Below are positions 34,031-43,562 of a DNA stretch of 64,000 nt, one piece after another. The position numbers were made by a program, and so were the translations under genes. Below the pieces are notes generated by a model. That model was not told the origin of the DNA. It did no database searches and saw only the letters and a program-made list of their open reading frames with translations. How positions within the stretch are numbered: position 1 is the first letter of the stretch; each line of letters starts with the position of its first letter. The stretch is from ZC4RG19 sp017577565 (GTDB lineage: Bacteria; Actinomycetota; Acidimicrobiia; Acidimicrobiales; VFJN01), in NCBI GenBank assembly GCA_047459075.1, contig VSCH01000013.1:10294-74293 (forward strand), written 5' to 3'.

Positions 34031-34347
34031 TCGCGCGACAGCCACGCGTCGACGTCGGTCAGGTCCAGGAGCCGGGCCACCTGGGCGGGGACCTCGCGCA
34101 GGACCATGGGGACGCCGGCCTCGTCGGCGAGGCGCCGGATGTCGAGCAGGGCGCCGAGGCCGCTCGAGTCGCAGAAGGTCACGCCGCCGAGGTCGAGGGC
34201 GAGGCGGGGCGGGGGCGGCCCGTCGCGCAGCGCGGCGCCGACCTCCTCGACGAGCGCGGCGCGGACGGTGATGTCGAGCTCGCCCGACACGCGCACGACG
34301 AGCTCCTCCGAGCTCCGTGCCACGTCGGTGTGGAAGGCCTGAGGCAT
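34027..34347 (-). CDS. STAS-domain anti-sigma factor antagonist
   Basis: 106 residues. VRVSGELDITVRAALVEEV and GGVTFCDSSGLGALLDI cover the STAS fold, and the phosphorylatable DSSG (60-63) is intact. It is coupled by an ATGA overlap to the SpoIIE phosphatase, its expected phosphatase. The anti-sigma kinase may be the MEDS-HATPase protein at 40610-41563. Contrast the DAAG version at 2448-2765. Confidence 0.92.
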   Translation of the reverse strand: MPQAFHTDVARSSEELVVRVSGELDITVRAALVEEVGAALRDGPPPPRLALDLGGVTFCDSSGLGALLDIRRLADEAGVPMVLREVPAQVARLLDLTDVDAWLSRE

Positions 34348-34529
34348 GGCTACCTGTGTGGTCGCGCCGGCTCCGCCGGTTCGGGCTGCCGAATTCTGCC
34401 CCAGCGGCGTCGCCTCGGCCACACCTCGCGTGGCGCGCCGGCCCCTGACCGTCGCACCGGGTGCGTACGCTCGTTCGCACGCCGCGGGGCGTCCCCCGCC
34501 GGGTCGCCGCCACGAGGGAGGATCGCACG

Positions 34530-35825
34530 ATGCAGCAGGGCCCGTCCGCCGACGCCGGTGGGGCCGCCACCGACACGCTCGTCGAGGCCGCGGTGGCCGC
34601 GGCGGTCGCCGGCGCCGCCTCGTCGCACCTCGACGCGCTCGTGCGCCGGGGCGCCGCCGGCGACGGCGCCCTCGAGGTCGACCGGGCGCTGGGCCGGGTG
34701 CTGGTCGAGGGCGTGGCCGGCGCCTGGCGCCGGGGCTGGCAGCCGGCCGACCTGCACCGCGTCGTCGAGCGCCGGGCCGGCCGGCGGCACGCGCGGCTGG
34801 CGGCGGTGGCCATCGGGCGCGAGGCGCAGCGCCACCCCGAGCGGGCCCTCCCGCCCCGGTGGCGGCTGCAGCTCGACGCCATCGGCGCCGACCGGCGCCG
34901 GTCCGCGGGTGCCGTGGGGTGGGTGGTGGCGGCCGCCGGCGGTGGGCGGGGCGGCGACCGCGTGCGGCGTGCCGTCGAGGTGGCGGTGGCCACGGCGGCG
35001 TTGGTGCGGTCGCTGCCGCCGCTGCCGCTGCTGGGCCCGGTCCCCGGCCGGCCGGGCGCGACGGACGCCGGTCCGGGCCCCGGGCCGGTGGGCGCCGGCG
35101 CCGACGCGGCACCGGGCGTCGACCCCCGGGTGCTGCGCAAGGTCACGGCGCTGCTGGCCAAGGCCGAGTCGACCACCTTCGCCGGCGAGGCCGAGGCGCT
35201 CACCGCCAAGGCCCAGCAGCTGATGACCCGCCACGCGCTCGACCGGGCGCTCCTCGACGCCCACCGGGGGGCGGGGCCCCGGGTCGCGGGCCGGCGCATC
35301 GGCATCGACGACCCCTACGCCCGGGCCCGCTTCCTGCTGCTGGACGCCGTGGCCGAGGCCAACCGCTGCCGGGCGGTGTGGACGCGCCAGTGGTGGTTCG
35401 CCACGGTCTTCGGCGACGAGGCCGACCTCGACGCCGTCGAGCTGCTGTTCACGTCGCTGCTGGTGCAGGCCACCCGGGCCATGGTCGCCGAGCGCCCACC
35501 CGCCGCATCGCCGGGGGCGACGCGCTCGTTCCGCCAGTCGTTCCTCGTCGCCTTCGCCGGCCGCATCGCCGAGCGGCTCGCCCGGGCGGCCGGCGACGAG
35601 GTCGCCCGCCGGGGCGACGGCGGCGGCGCCCTCGTGCCGCTGCTCCAGGCGCGGCGCGACGCGGCCGAGGCCGCGCTGCGGGCCGCGTTCCCCGACGTCC
35701 GCACGACCCGGGTGACGGCGCGGGACCGGGCGGGCTGGGCGGCCGGGGTGCGGGCCGCCGACCGGGCCGAGCTCGACGCCACCCGGGTGCTCGCCGACCG
35801 CGACCCCCGTCAGCTCGGCCGGTGA
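34530..35825 (+). CDS. DUF2786 domain protein
   Basis: 431 residues, ATG after GGGAGGA. The DUF2786 signature is KVTALLAKAESTTFAGEAEA, LTAKAQQLMTRHALDRALLD (about 205-250). The rest is an alpha-helical domain including LFTSLLVQATRAMV, SFRQSFLVAFAGRIAERL and LLQARRDAAEAAL. The first 180 residues are Ala/Arg-rich helices. The function of the family is unknown. A TACGCT hexamer lies at about 34465. It is divergent from the STAS gene. Confidence 0.85.
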   Translation: MQQGPSADAGGAATDTLVEAAVAAAVAGAASSHLDALVRRGAAGDGALEVDRALGRVLVEGVAGAWRRGWQPADLHRVVERRAGRRHARLAAVAIGREAQRHPERALPPRWRLQLDAIGADRRRSAGAVGWVVAAAGGGRGGDRVRRAVEVAVATAALVRSLPPLPLLGPVPGRPGATDAGPGPGPVGAGADAAPGVDPRVLRKVTALLAKAESTTFAGEAEALTAKAQQLMTRHALDRALLDAHRGAGPRVAGRRIGIDDPYARARFLLLDAVAEANRCRAVWTRQWWFATVFGDEADLDAVELLFTSLLVQATRAMVAERPPAASPGATRSFRQSFLVAFAGRIAERLARAAGDEVARRGDGGGALVPLLQARRDAAEAALRAAFPDVRTTRVTARDRAGWAAGVRAADRAELDATRVLADRDPRQLGR

Positions 35826-35859
35826 CGGTCCCGGGTGGCCGCCGTGGCGGGCGGCGCGC

Positions 35860-37476
35860 TCAGGCCTGCCCGAGCGCCACCTTCGTGGCCCACGGGTAGT
35901 CGGCCTTGCCGCTGGGCGAGCGCTGCAGCACCTCGACCAGGTGCAGCTCCCGGGGCACCTTGTAGCCGGCGATCCGCTTGCGGCAGTGCTCCTGCACCGA
36001 CTCGAGCGTCGGCGTCATCCCCGGCCGGGGCTGGACGACGGCGGCGACCCGCTGCCCCCAGCGCTCGTCGGGGACGCCCACCACGACGGCGTCGTAGACG
36101 GCGGGGTGCGACTTGATCGCCGCCTCGACCTCCTCCGGGTAGATCTTCTCGCCGCCGGAGTTGATCGACTGCGACCCGCGGCCCAGCAGGGTGATCGACC
36201 CGTCGGCCTCGACCGTGGCCATGTCGCCGGGGATGACGTAGCGGGTGCCGTCGACCTCGACGAAGGTCTCCGCGGTCTTGACCGGGTCGTTGAAGTAGCG
36301 CAGCGGGATGTCGCCGGTGCGGGCGACCCGGCCCACGACGCCCGAGCCCGGCTCGACGGGCCGGAGGTCGTCGTCGAGGACGACGGTGCCCTCGACCGGC
36401 CGCACGGTCGGGCCGCCCTGCATCGCCGTGCGGCCCTTCTCCACGATGACGATGCCGTTGGCGCCGCCCTCCGACGAGCCGATGGCGTCGGTCATCACCA
36501 GGTTCGGGAACCGCTCGAGGAACTGGTCCTTGACCGAGGGCGAGAACACCGCCGCGGTGGACGACAGCGAGATCAGCGACGACAGGTCGCGCGTCGAGCT
36601 GGGCGGCTCGTCGAGCGCCTCGACCAGCGGCCGGCCCATGGCGTCGCCGGTGATCATGAGCGAGTTGACCTTCTCGGCCTCGACCAGGCGCCACACCTCG
36701 TGGGGGTCGAACTTGGCCATGAGGACGATGCGGTTGCCGAGGAAGCCCTGGCCCATGACCGCCCACTGGGTGGCGCCGTGCATGAGCGGGGCGACGGGCA
36801 GGAACGTCAGCGGGCCGCCCATGCGCTTGCCCCGCTCGGCCAGGTCCTCCGGGCGCTGGGCCCGCTCGCCCGTCAGCACGTCGATGCCGCCGCCGAGGGC
36901 GAAGAGCACGTCCTCGTGGCGCCACACGACCCCCTTCGGCATGCCGGTCGTGCCGCCCGTGTAGAGGATGTAGAGGTCGTCGCCGGACCGGGGCGGGAAG
37001 TCGCGCTCGGGCGAGCCGTCGGCCATGGCCTGCTCGAAGCCGATCGCCGGGACCGGCCCCGGGGGGAGGTCGCCGCCGTCGGCCCCGATGACGACGCGGT
37101 GCTGCAGGTCGGGCAGGTGGTCGACGACGCCGTCGACCCGGTCCGTGAACTCGGCGTCGTGGACGAGGGCCTTGAGCTGGGCGTTGGAGAACAGGTAGGC
37201 GAGCTCGTCCTCGACGTAGCGGTAGTTGATGTTGATCCAGACGGCCCGGAGCTTGAAGACCGCCCACAGGGTCTCGACCCACTCGACCGAGTTGAGCCCG
37301 TAGATGCCGACGTGGTCGCCCGGGCCGATGCCGTGGGCGGCGAGGTGGTGGGCCAGCCGGTTGGCGCGCGCGTCCAGCTCCGAGAAGGTCCGCCGCTCGC
37401 CGTTGGCCACCAGGTACTCGCGGTCCGGCCAGGTGTCGGCCGCGTGCTCGAACAGGTCGGCCAGGTTGAACTCCAT
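35860..37476 (-). CDS. Acyl-CoA synthetase (AMP-forming, FadD-like)
   Basis: 538 residues, ATG at 37476 behind GAGGGGGG. The adenylation motif TGGTTGMPKG (173-182), DAIGSSEGG, GDIPLRYFNDP, GGEKIYPEEVE and the terminal SPSGKADYPWA (catalytic Lys) are all present. The overall pattern resembles actinobacterial FadD17/FadD19-type ligases that activate steroid side chains or fatty acids. It is divergent from a TetR-P450 operon with a shared 91-nt control region. Confidence 0.94.
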   Translation of the reverse strand: MEFNLADLFEHAADTWPDREYLVANGERRTFSELDARANRLAHHLAAHGIGPGDHVGIYGLNSVEWVETLWAVFKLRAVWININYRYVEDELAYLFSNAQLKALVHDAEFTDRVDGVVDHLPDLQHRVVIGADGGDLPPGPVPAIGFEQAMADGSPERDFPPRSGDDLYILYTGGTTGMPKGVVWRHEDVLFALGGGIDVLTGERAQRPEDLAERGKRMGGPLTFLPVAPLMHGATQWAVMGQGFLGNRIVLMAKFDPHEVWRLVEAEKVNSLMITGDAMGRPLVEALDEPPSSTRDLSSLISLSSTAAVFSPSVKDQFLERFPNLVMTDAIGSSEGGANGIVIVEKGRTAMQGGPTVRPVEGTVVLDDDLRPVEPGSGVVGRVARTGDIPLRYFNDPVKTAETFVEVDGTRYVIPGDMATVEADGSITLLGRGSQSINSGGEKIYPEEVEAAIKSHPAVYDAVVVGVPDERWGQRVAAVVQPRPGMTPTLESVQEHCRKRIAGYKVPRELHLVEVLQRSPSGKADYPWATKVALGQA

Positions 37477-37530
37477 CGGATCCCCCCTCGTGACGTGCGG
37501 GCCGGTGGGCCCCGCCGCCGGACCCAGTTT

Positions 37531-37544
37531 GTAGCGCACGTTAC
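37531..37544. promoter_or_regulatory. Imperfect palindrome, candidate TetR operator
   Basis: GTAGCGCACGTTAC has dyad symmetry at 10 of 14 positions (GTA..CG/CG..TAC). It lies 54 nt upstream of the acyl-CoA synthetase and 23 nt upstream of the TetR start, just before the TATGCT -10-like hexamer of tetR. This is a typical autoregulatory position. Confidence 0.45.
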
Positions 37545-37567
37545 GGATCGAGTCTATGCTCGCCACC

Positions 37568-38224
37568 ATGGCCCGGCCGCGCCAGGCGCGCAGCCTCGAG
37601 ACCCGCAGCCGCCTGCTGGCCGCGGCCGCCGCGCTGATCGCCGAGCACGGCATCGACGGCGCCTCCGTCGACGCCATCGCCGAGCGGGCGGGGCGCACCT
37701 CGGGCTCGCTCTACGGGCAGTTCGGCAGCAAGGACGGCCTCGTCGTCGCCCTGCTCGACCAGTCCAAGGACGTCGTCGTCGAGCGCATCCTGGCCGAGAT
37801 CGAGGGCGCCGCCACGATCGACGAGCGGCTGGCCGCGCTGTGGCGCAACGTCGTCGACCCGCCGCCCGAGGCCCGGGACTGGGTGCGGCTGGAGCACGAG
37901 CTGTGGACCTGGGCCAACCGGCCGGGCAACGAGGCCGCCCGGGACCGGCTCGGCGCCCGCTACCGGGCGCAGTACGCGGCGGTGGCCGAGGCCCTCGCCG
38001 AGTGGGCGGCCGAGGGCCTGATCGACCTGCCGGGGCCGCCGGAGCGGGTCGCCACCGTCGTCGTGGCGACGCTCGTCGGCCTGGAGATGGCCGCCCGGCT
38101 CGACCGCGGGGCGGTCGACGAGGCGACCGCGGTGGCCACGCTGCGGCGCATCGTCGGCGCCTGCGACCGGCCGCCGGTGCCCGCCGGCGGCGCGCCCGTC
38201 CGTCACGCACGAGGGGGGAGCTGA
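37568..38224 (+). CDS. TetR family transcriptional regulator
   Basis: 218 residues. The N-terminal HTH is RSRLLAAAAALIAEHGIDGA, SVDAIAERAGRTSGSLYGQF, GSKDGLVVALL. The C-terminal ligand domain is helical. The ATG at 37568 is preferred because TATGCT (37555-37560) would be the -10 element of a leaderless transcript and contains the alternative ATG at 37556. It overlaps the downstream P450 by one base (TGATG), so regulator and enzyme are coupled; it probably also controls the divergent acyl-CoA synthetase. Confidence 0.92.
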   Translation: MARPRQARSLETRSRLLAAAAALIAEHGIDGASVDAIAERAGRTSGSLYGQFGSKDGLVVALLDQSKDVVVERILAEIEGAATIDERLAALWRNVVDPPPEARDWVRLEHELWTWANRPGNEAARDRLGARYRAQYAAVAEALAEWAAEGLIDLPGPPERVATVVVATLVGLEMAARLDRGAVDEATAVATLRRIVGACDRPPVPAGGAPVRHARGGS

Positions 38225-39429
38225 TGGACCTGGCCGAGATCGACCTGCTCGAGGACACCTGGGCGCGCGGCGTGCCGCACGAGGCGTTCGCCCTCCTCCG
38301 GCGGGAGGCGCCGGTCTTCTGGCACCCCGAGCCCGACGGCCCGGGGTTCTGGGCGGTGACCCGCCACGCCGACGTCGTGGCCGTCAGCCGCGACCCGGCC
38401 ACGTTCTCGTCCGAGCTGGGGGCCACCTTCATCGACACCCAGACCGACGAGGCGCTGGCCCAGCTGCGGCTGACGATCCTCAACATGGACCCGCCCCGCC
38501 ACAACCGCTACCGGCGCCTGGTCAGCCGGGGGTTCACGCCCCGGATGATCGACCGCCTGGTGGCGACGATCGAGCGGCGGGCGGCGCGCATCGTCGACGA
38601 GGTCGTCGACCGGGGCGAGTGCGAGTTCGTCGAGGACGTGGCGGCCAAGCTGCCCCTGGAGATGATCTGCGAGATGATCGGCCTGCCCGAGGCCGACTGG
38701 CCGCGGATGTTCGAGCTGTCCAACACGCTCGTCGGCTTCGACGACCCGGACCTGCGGGCCACCCCCGAGGAGGGGGAGGCGGCCGCGGCGGAGATCTACG
38801 CCTACTGCGACGCGGTCGCCGCCGACCGCCGGGCCAACCCCCGCGACGACCTGATGACCGCCCTGGTCCAGGCCGAGGTCGACGGTGAGCGCCTCACCGA
38901 CCTGGAGCTGAACCTCTTCTTCGTCACGCTGGTGGTCGCCGGCAACGAGACGACCCGCAACCTGATCAGCCACGCCATGCTGGCGCTGATCGAGCACCCC
39001 GACCAGCTCCGGCGGCTGCGCGAGGACCCCGGCCTGTGGCCGACGGCGGTGGAGGAGATGCTGCGGTGGGGCACCTCCATCCACAACTTCCGCCGCACCG
39101 CCACCCGCGACACCGAGCTGCGGGGCCAGCGGATCGCCGCCGGCGACAAGGTCGTCATGTACTACATGTCGGCCAACCGGGACGAGGAGGTCTTCGAGGA
39201 CCCGTTCCGGTTCGACGTCGGCCGCACGCCCAACGACCACGTGGCCTTCGGCGGCGGCGGGGTCCACTACTGCCTGGGCGCCAGCCTCGCCCGGGCCGAG
39301 ATCCGGGCGATCATGCGCCAGCTCGTCGAGCGGCTCGACGACGTCCAGCTGGCCGGCGAGGTGCGCCGCCTGCGGTCGGACTTCGTGAACGGCATCAAGT
39401 CGATGCCCGTCACCTTCCGGGCCCGCTGA
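38224..39429 (+). CDS. Cytochrome P450 (CYP125/142-like)
   Basis: 401 residues, translationally coupled to tetR. Heme loop FGGGGVHYCLGASLARAEIR (Cys350), I-helix VVAGNETTRN, K-helix EEMLRW. The SIHNFRRTATRDTELRG region is characteristic of the CYP125/CYP142/CYP124 group that hydroxylates sterol side chains or branched lipids. With the divergent acyl-CoA synthetase it would generate and activate a carboxylated side chain; this pathway assignment is inference. No electron-transfer partner is adjacent. Confidence 0.94.
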   Translation: MDLAEIDLLEDTWARGVPHEAFALLRREAPVFWHPEPDGPGFWAVTRHADVVAVSRDPATFSSELGATFIDTQTDEALAQLRLTILNMDPPRHNRYRRLVSRGFTPRMIDRLVATIERRAARIVDEVVDRGECEFVEDVAAKLPLEMICEMIGLPEADWPRMFELSNTLVGFDDPDLRATPEEGEAAAAEIYAYCDAVAADRRANPRDDLMTALVQAEVDGERLTDLELNLFFVTLVVAGNETTRNLISHAMLALIEHPDQLRRLREDPGLWPTAVEEMLRWGTSIHNFRRTATRDTELRGQRIAAGDKVVMYYMSANRDEEVFEDPFRFDVGRTPNDHVAFGGGGVHYCLGASLARAEIRAIMRQLVERLDDVQLAGEVRRLRSDFVNGIKSMPVTFRAR

Positions 39430-39482
39430 GGGGCGGGTGCCGGGCCGGCCGCCCGGGCCGGCTCACGGTCTGGCACCGGGCC

Positions 39483-39947
39483 TCAGACGAGGTCGGGGTG
39501 CACGGGGACCTGGCGCAGGACGACCCGGGTCTCGGTCTCGGCCACGCCCGCGTCGGCCTTCATGGCCATGAGCACGGCGTCGAGCTCGGCCGTGTCGCGG
39601 CAGCGCGCCCGCAGCAGGTAGTCGTGGGGGCCGGTCAGGTGGACCGCCTCGACGATGCAGGGCTGGCGGCCGAACCACCGCTCCAGCGCCTGCCGGTCGG
39701 CGCCCGGGTGGGCCCGGACGCCGATGACGGCGTCGAGCGGCCGGCCGGTGGCGGCCGGGGACAGGACCGCCCGGTAGCCGGTGACCACGCCCCGGCGCTC
39801 GAGGCGCCGCACCCGCTCGGAGGTGGCGCTGGTCGACAGCGCCACCCGCTCGGCGAGCTCCCGGATCGAGATCCGGCCATCCTCCACCAGCTCCCGGAGG
39901 ATGCGCCGGTCGATGGCATCGAGCGCAGGACGATCTTCGGCAACCAC
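39483..39947 (-). CDS. Lrp/AsnC family transcriptional regulator
   Basis: 154 residues. The N-terminal HTH (LDAIDRRILRELVEDGRISI, LAERVALSTSATSERVRRLE) is followed by the RAM ligand-binding domain (AVIGVRAHPGADRQALERWF, VHLTGPHDYLLRARCRD). Length is typical. CACACT read on the minus strand (39955-39960) lies 7 nt before the GTG, again a leaderless pattern. It is divergent from a hypothetical gene, whose promoter it probably shares. Confidence 0.93.
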   Translation of the reverse strand: MVAEDRPALDAIDRRILRELVEDGRISIRELAERVALSTSATSERVRRLERRGVVTGYRAVLSPAATGRPLDAVIGVRAHPGADRQALERWFGRQPCIVEAVHLTGPHDYLLRARCRDTAELDAVLMAMKADAGVAETETRVVLRQVPVHPDLV

Positions 39948-40006
39948 GGTCGGTAGTGTGGCAGATCAGGTGCCCATCCGGCGGAACGCCTGTCAGGCTG
40001 CCGCCC

Positions 40007-40471
40007 ATGGACGAGCGAGAGGCACGACGGCTGCTGGACGAGTTCGAGCGTCGCACCCTGCCCCGGGCGCGCTGGACCCACGAGGCCCACCTCGTCGTGT
40101 GCCGGCAGGTGCTGCGCCGCCTGGCCGACCCCGCCGCGGCGCTCGACCACCTGCGCCGGGCCATCCGCGCCTACAACGAGGCGACCGGCACGGCCAACAC
40201 CGACACCGGCGGCTACCACGAGACCGTGACCGCCTACTACGTGGGTGCGGTCCACGCGCTGGTGGACCGGTCGCTCGACGAGCTGGTCGCCCACCCCGCG
40301 TGCTCCCGGGCCGCGCCGCTGTCCCACTGGAGCCGGGAGCGGCTCTTCTCGGTGGCGGCCCGCCGGCGGTGGGTGCCGCCCGACCTGGCGCCGCTGCCGT
40401 GGTGGACGCCCGGCCCGGCCGGCACGAGCGGGGCGGAGCACGGCGCGCCCGCCGCGCAGCCGCTGGGGTGA
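40007..40471 (+). CDS. Conserved hypothetical protein
   Basis: 154 residues. RTLPRARWTHEAHLVVCRQV, AIRAYNEATGTANTDTGGYH, ETVTAYYVGAVHAL and PLSHWSRERLFSVAARRRWV recur in a bacterial family of unknown function. The His/Glu-rich conserved motifs (WTHEAHL, GYHET) suggest a metal or small-molecule site. The ATG at 40007 is favoured by CAGGCT at 39994-39999, 7 nt upstream. It is divergent from the Lrp regulator, a hint of co-regulation. Confidence 0.78.
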   Translation: MDEREARRLLDEFERRTLPRARWTHEAHLVVCRQVLRRLADPAAALDHLRRAIRAYNEATGTANTDTGGYHETVTAYYVGAVHALVDRSLDELVAHPACSRAAPLSHWSRERLFSVAARRRWVPPDLAPLPWWTPGPAGTSGAEHGAPAAQPLG

Positions 40472-40609
40472 CCCGCGCCGGCGGCGTTCACCGCGGCACG
40501 GGCCCGCATGCCACACTCTGTGGTGGAGGGACCGCGTGATCGAGCTGCAGCGGGACAACCGGGACGGGAGGCGCGACGGTCCGACCTGCGACGCCCGCGA
40601 GGTGCTCCC

Positions 40610-41563
40610 GTGATCGACGCCAGGGTCGCGCCGGCCGGGCCGGTCCACGAGGCCGCGCTCTACGGCGACCAGGACGAGCTGCTCGACGTCGTCGTGCCGT
40701 TCGTCGCCGCGGGCGCCCGGGCGGGCGAGGCGGTGGTCGTCGCCCTCGACGGGCGCGACGCCGATCGGGTCCGGGCCGCCACGGCCGGCGACCCCCGGAT
40801 CGCCTACCTCTCGCCGGCCGACGCCTACGCGCGGCCGGCGGTCACGCTGCGCACGTTCCGGTCGCTCGTCGACCGGCGGCTGGCCGGGGGCATCGCCCGG
40901 GTCCGGATGGTCGGCGCGCTCCCGGCCCGGGTCGTCGGCTCGGCGTGGGACGCGTGGTGCCGCTACGAGGCGGCCGTCGAGCGGGTGTTCGCCCGGGCCC
41001 CCGTCTCGCTGCTGTGCGCCTACGACACCCGGGTGGCGAGCGACGAGGTGCTGGCCGACGTCGAGCAGCTGCACCACCGGCTCGCCCTGCCCGGTGGCGT
41101 CCTCGTCGCCCCGGGGCGCACGGCGGGCCCCGAGGAGCTCGTCGCCCGGCACCCCCCGCCGCCGCCCGACCCGCTCGAGGCCGGGCCGCCCGACCTCGAG
41201 CTGGTGGACCCCTCCGTCCGGGAGGCCCGGCGGCGGGCCCACGCGCTGGCCGGGGCGGCCGGCCACGGGGACCAGGGCGCGGACGAGGTCGGGCTCGCGG
41301 TCAGCGAGACGGTCTCGAACGCCCGGGTGCACGGCCGGCCGCCGGTGGTCGTGCGGGGCTGGGCCGGGCCCGACCGCGTCGTCATCACCGTCGCCGACCA
41401 GGGCCCGGGGCCCGCCGACGCCCTGGTCGGCCTGGCCCCCGTCGCCCCGGACGCCCGCGACGGCCGTGGGCTGTGGATCGTCCAGCAGCTCTGCCCCGAC
41501 GTCGCCCTCGTGCGCGCCGAGGGGACCTTCACCGTCCGCCTGCGGTTCCCCCGCACCGGCTGA
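40610..41563 (+). CDS. MEDS-domain / histidine-kinase-like ATPase anti-sigma factor (RsbA type)
   Basis: 317 residues. The N-terminal MEDS-like sensor (VHEAALYGDQDELLDVVVPF, ARAGEAVVVALD, SLLCAYDTRV) is followed by a HATPase_c domain. Its N-box is EVGLAVSETVSNARVHG, its G1 box DQGPGPAD and its G2 box GRGLWIVQQL. Such proteins phosphorylate STAS antagonists or bind sigma factors in actinobacterial stress responses. It is a candidate kinase partner for the STAS protein at 34027 and the phosphatase at 30941, though it is encoded 6 kb away. GTG start. Confidence 0.88.
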   Translation: MIDARVAPAGPVHEAALYGDQDELLDVVVPFVAAGARAGEAVVVALDGRDADRVRAATAGDPRIAYLSPADAYARPAVTLRTFRSLVDRRLAGGIARVRMVGALPARVVGSAWDAWCRYEAAVERVFARAPVSLLCAYDTRVASDEVLADVEQLHHRLALPGGVLVAPGRTAGPEELVARHPPPPPDPLEAGPPDLELVDPSVREARRRAHALAGAAGHGDQGADEVGLAVSETVSNARVHGRPPVVVRGWAGPDRVVITVADQGPGPADALVGLAPVAPDARDGRGLWIVQQLCPDVALVRAEGTFTVRLRFPRTG

Positions 41564-41588
41564 CCGGCCGGGTGGCGGCCGCCGGCCC

Positions 41589-43562
41589 TCAGCCCGTCAG
41601 GACGTACTCGTCGGGGTCCGGCCGCAGCGTGCGCTGCCAGTACTCGAGCAGCGTGAACGGCCAGTTCTGGCTGACCCGACCGCTCGCGTTCTTGTACCAG
41701 CTGTTCACGTCGGAGGCGCCCCAGGCCATGAGCTCGTTGGCCCGGTCGACCTCCTCGTTGAACCGGTCGTGCACCTCCCGGCGGACGTCGACGGCCCGCT
41801 TCCCCCGGCGGAGGGCCATCTCGAGGAGGCCCATGATGTACCGCACCCCGCACTCGGAGAAGTAGATGATGCTGCCGTTGATGACGATGTTGGTGTTCGG
41901 GCCGTAGAGGCAGAACAGGTTGGGGAAGCCGGGCACGGTGATGCCGAGGTAGGCGCGGGGCTCGCCCTGCCAGTGCTCGTGCAGGTCGACGCCGTCCCGC
42001 CCGGTCACCTTCATCGGGGCGAGGAACTTCGAGGCGGTGAAGCCGGTCCCGTAGATGATCACGTCGACGTCGTGGGCCGTGCCGTCGACGGTGACGAGGC
42101 CGCTCGGGGTGATCTCCCGGATGCCGGTGGTGATCAGGCGCACGTTGTCCCGCTTCAGCGCGCTCGCCCACACGCCGTTGTCGCGGATCATGCGCTTGGC
42201 GCCCGGCGGGTAGTTCGGCACCACGACCTCGAGCAGGTCGGGGCGGTCGGCGAACTGCTGCTTGATGTAGTCGGTGAACAGCGCCTGGACCATGGCGTTG
42301 GCGGCGCTGACCGAGCCGGGCACGTCCCAGTCGGGGTCGACCTGGACGGTGGCGAGGACGCCGTCGCCCATCCGCCAGAAGATGCAGAACCGGTGGATCT
42401 CGCTGTAGGCCGGCACGTGCTCGTAGAGCCAGCGCAGGCCGGGCGGCACCTCGGCGTGGTAGTCGGGCGTGGGCACCATCCAGGCCGGCGTGCGCTGGAA
42501 CACCAGCAGCTCGCCCACGACGGGCGCGATCTCGGGGACGAACTGCATGGCGCTGGCGCCGGTGCCGATGACCGCCACCCGCTTGCCCCGCAGGTCGACG
42601 TCGTGGCGCCAGCGGGCGGAGTGGAACGCCGGACCGGCGAAGGTGTCGCGGCCGGGGATCTCGGGGTAGTGCGGCCGGTTGAGCTGGCCGACCGCGCTGA
42701 TGACGGCGTCGGCCACCAGCGTGTGCTCGGCGCCCTCCGCGTCGCGCACGACGACCGACCACCGGTGGTCGTCCTCGTGCCAGGTGGCGGACAGGACCTC
42801 GGTGCGGAAGCGGATGTGCTCCCAGAGGCCGAAGGCGTCGGCGCACTCGCGGAAGTAGCGGTGCAGCACCGGCTGGGTGGAGTAGTGGTACGGCCAGTCG
42901 TGCCGCTGGGCGAACGAGTAGCTGTAGTTGTGGTTGGGGTTGTCGACCCGGCACCCGGGATAGGTGTTCTCGTACCAGGTGCCGCCGACGTCGTCGTTCT
43001 TCTCGACGATGACGAAGTCGATGCCGGCCTGCTTGAGCCGGTAGCCGGCGAGGAGGCCCGACATGCCGGCGCCGATGACCAGCACCCGGAAGTCGAGGTC
43101 GGGCGCGATCTCGTCCTTGCGCCAGGTGGGGGCCCGGCGGTCCTCGCCCCGGTGGGCCAGCTCCTCCTCGAGCAGCGGCAGGTAGTCGGCCATCGAGCCG
43201 CCGAGCGTCGTGTCGCCGCCGACCGCGTGCTCGAGGATCCGCAGCAGGTCCTCGTCCGACGGCGGCGGCGCCGGCCGGCAGCCCTCGTCCCGGAACCGGA
43301 TCAGCGTCCGCAGGGCCAGCTCGCGGATGGCGTCGGCCTGCTCGTCGGAGAAGCCGGTGCCGGAGGGCATCGCCATCATCACCGGGTCGGGGCGGAGGTC
43401 CTCGCGCAGCAGGCCGAGGTCGCCGGTGGCGTAGGCCAGCGCCGGCAGCAGCGGCTGCAGCTCGGCGTCGGCCAGGTGCCGCCGGATCTCCTCGTCGCTG
43501 GCGGAGATCGGCTGGACCTCCGAGATGAACGGGCTCACCGTCCACGTCGTGGGCTCGGCCAT
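41589..43562 (-). CDS. Flavin-containing Baeyer-Villiger monooxygenase (HAPMO-like)
   Basis: 657 residues, ATG behind GAGGA. A helical N-terminal extension of about 155 residues precedes the FAD domain (VIGAGMSG, 162-169; GGTWYENTYPG, 193-203). The BVMO fingerprint FxGxxxHxxxW is present as FAGPAFHSARW, and the NADPH site is VIGTGASAMQ. The N-terminal extension and length are like 4-hydroxyacetophenone monooxygenase. The reaction is oxygen insertion next to a ketone, for example in steroid or aromatic ketone breakdown. It is divergent from an acyl-CoA dehydrogenase operon across a KstR-like palindrome. Confidence 0.93.
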   Translation of the reverse strand: MAEPTTWTVSPFISEVQPISASDEEIRRHLADAELQPLLPALAYATGDLGLLREDLRPDPVMMAMPSGTGFSDEQADAIRELALRTLIRFRDEGCRPAPPPSDEDLLRILEHAVGGDTTLGGSMADYLPLLEEELAHRGEDRRAPTWRKDEIAPDLDFRVLVIGAGMSGLLAGYRLKQAGIDFVIVEKNDDVGGTWYENTYPGCRVDNPNHNYSYSFAQRHDWPYHYSTQPVLHRYFRECADAFGLWEHIRFRTEVLSATWHEDDHRWSVVVRDAEGAEHTLVADAVISAVGQLNRPHYPEIPGRDTFAGPAFHSARWRHDVDLRGKRVAVIGTGASAMQFVPEIAPVVGELLVFQRTPAWMVPTPDYHAEVPPGLRWLYEHVPAYSEIHRFCIFWRMGDGVLATVQVDPDWDVPGSVSAANAMVQALFTDYIKQQFADRPDLLEVVVPNYPPGAKRMIRDNGVWASALKRDNVRLITTGIREITPSGLVTVDGTAHDVDVIIYGTGFTASKFLAPMKVTGRDGVDLHEHWQGEPRAYLGITVPGFPNLFCLYGPNTNIVINGSIIYFSECGVRYIMGLLEMALRRGKRAVDVRREVHDRFNEEVDRANELMAWGASDVNSWYKNASGRVSQNWPFTLLEYWQRTLRPDPDEYVLTG

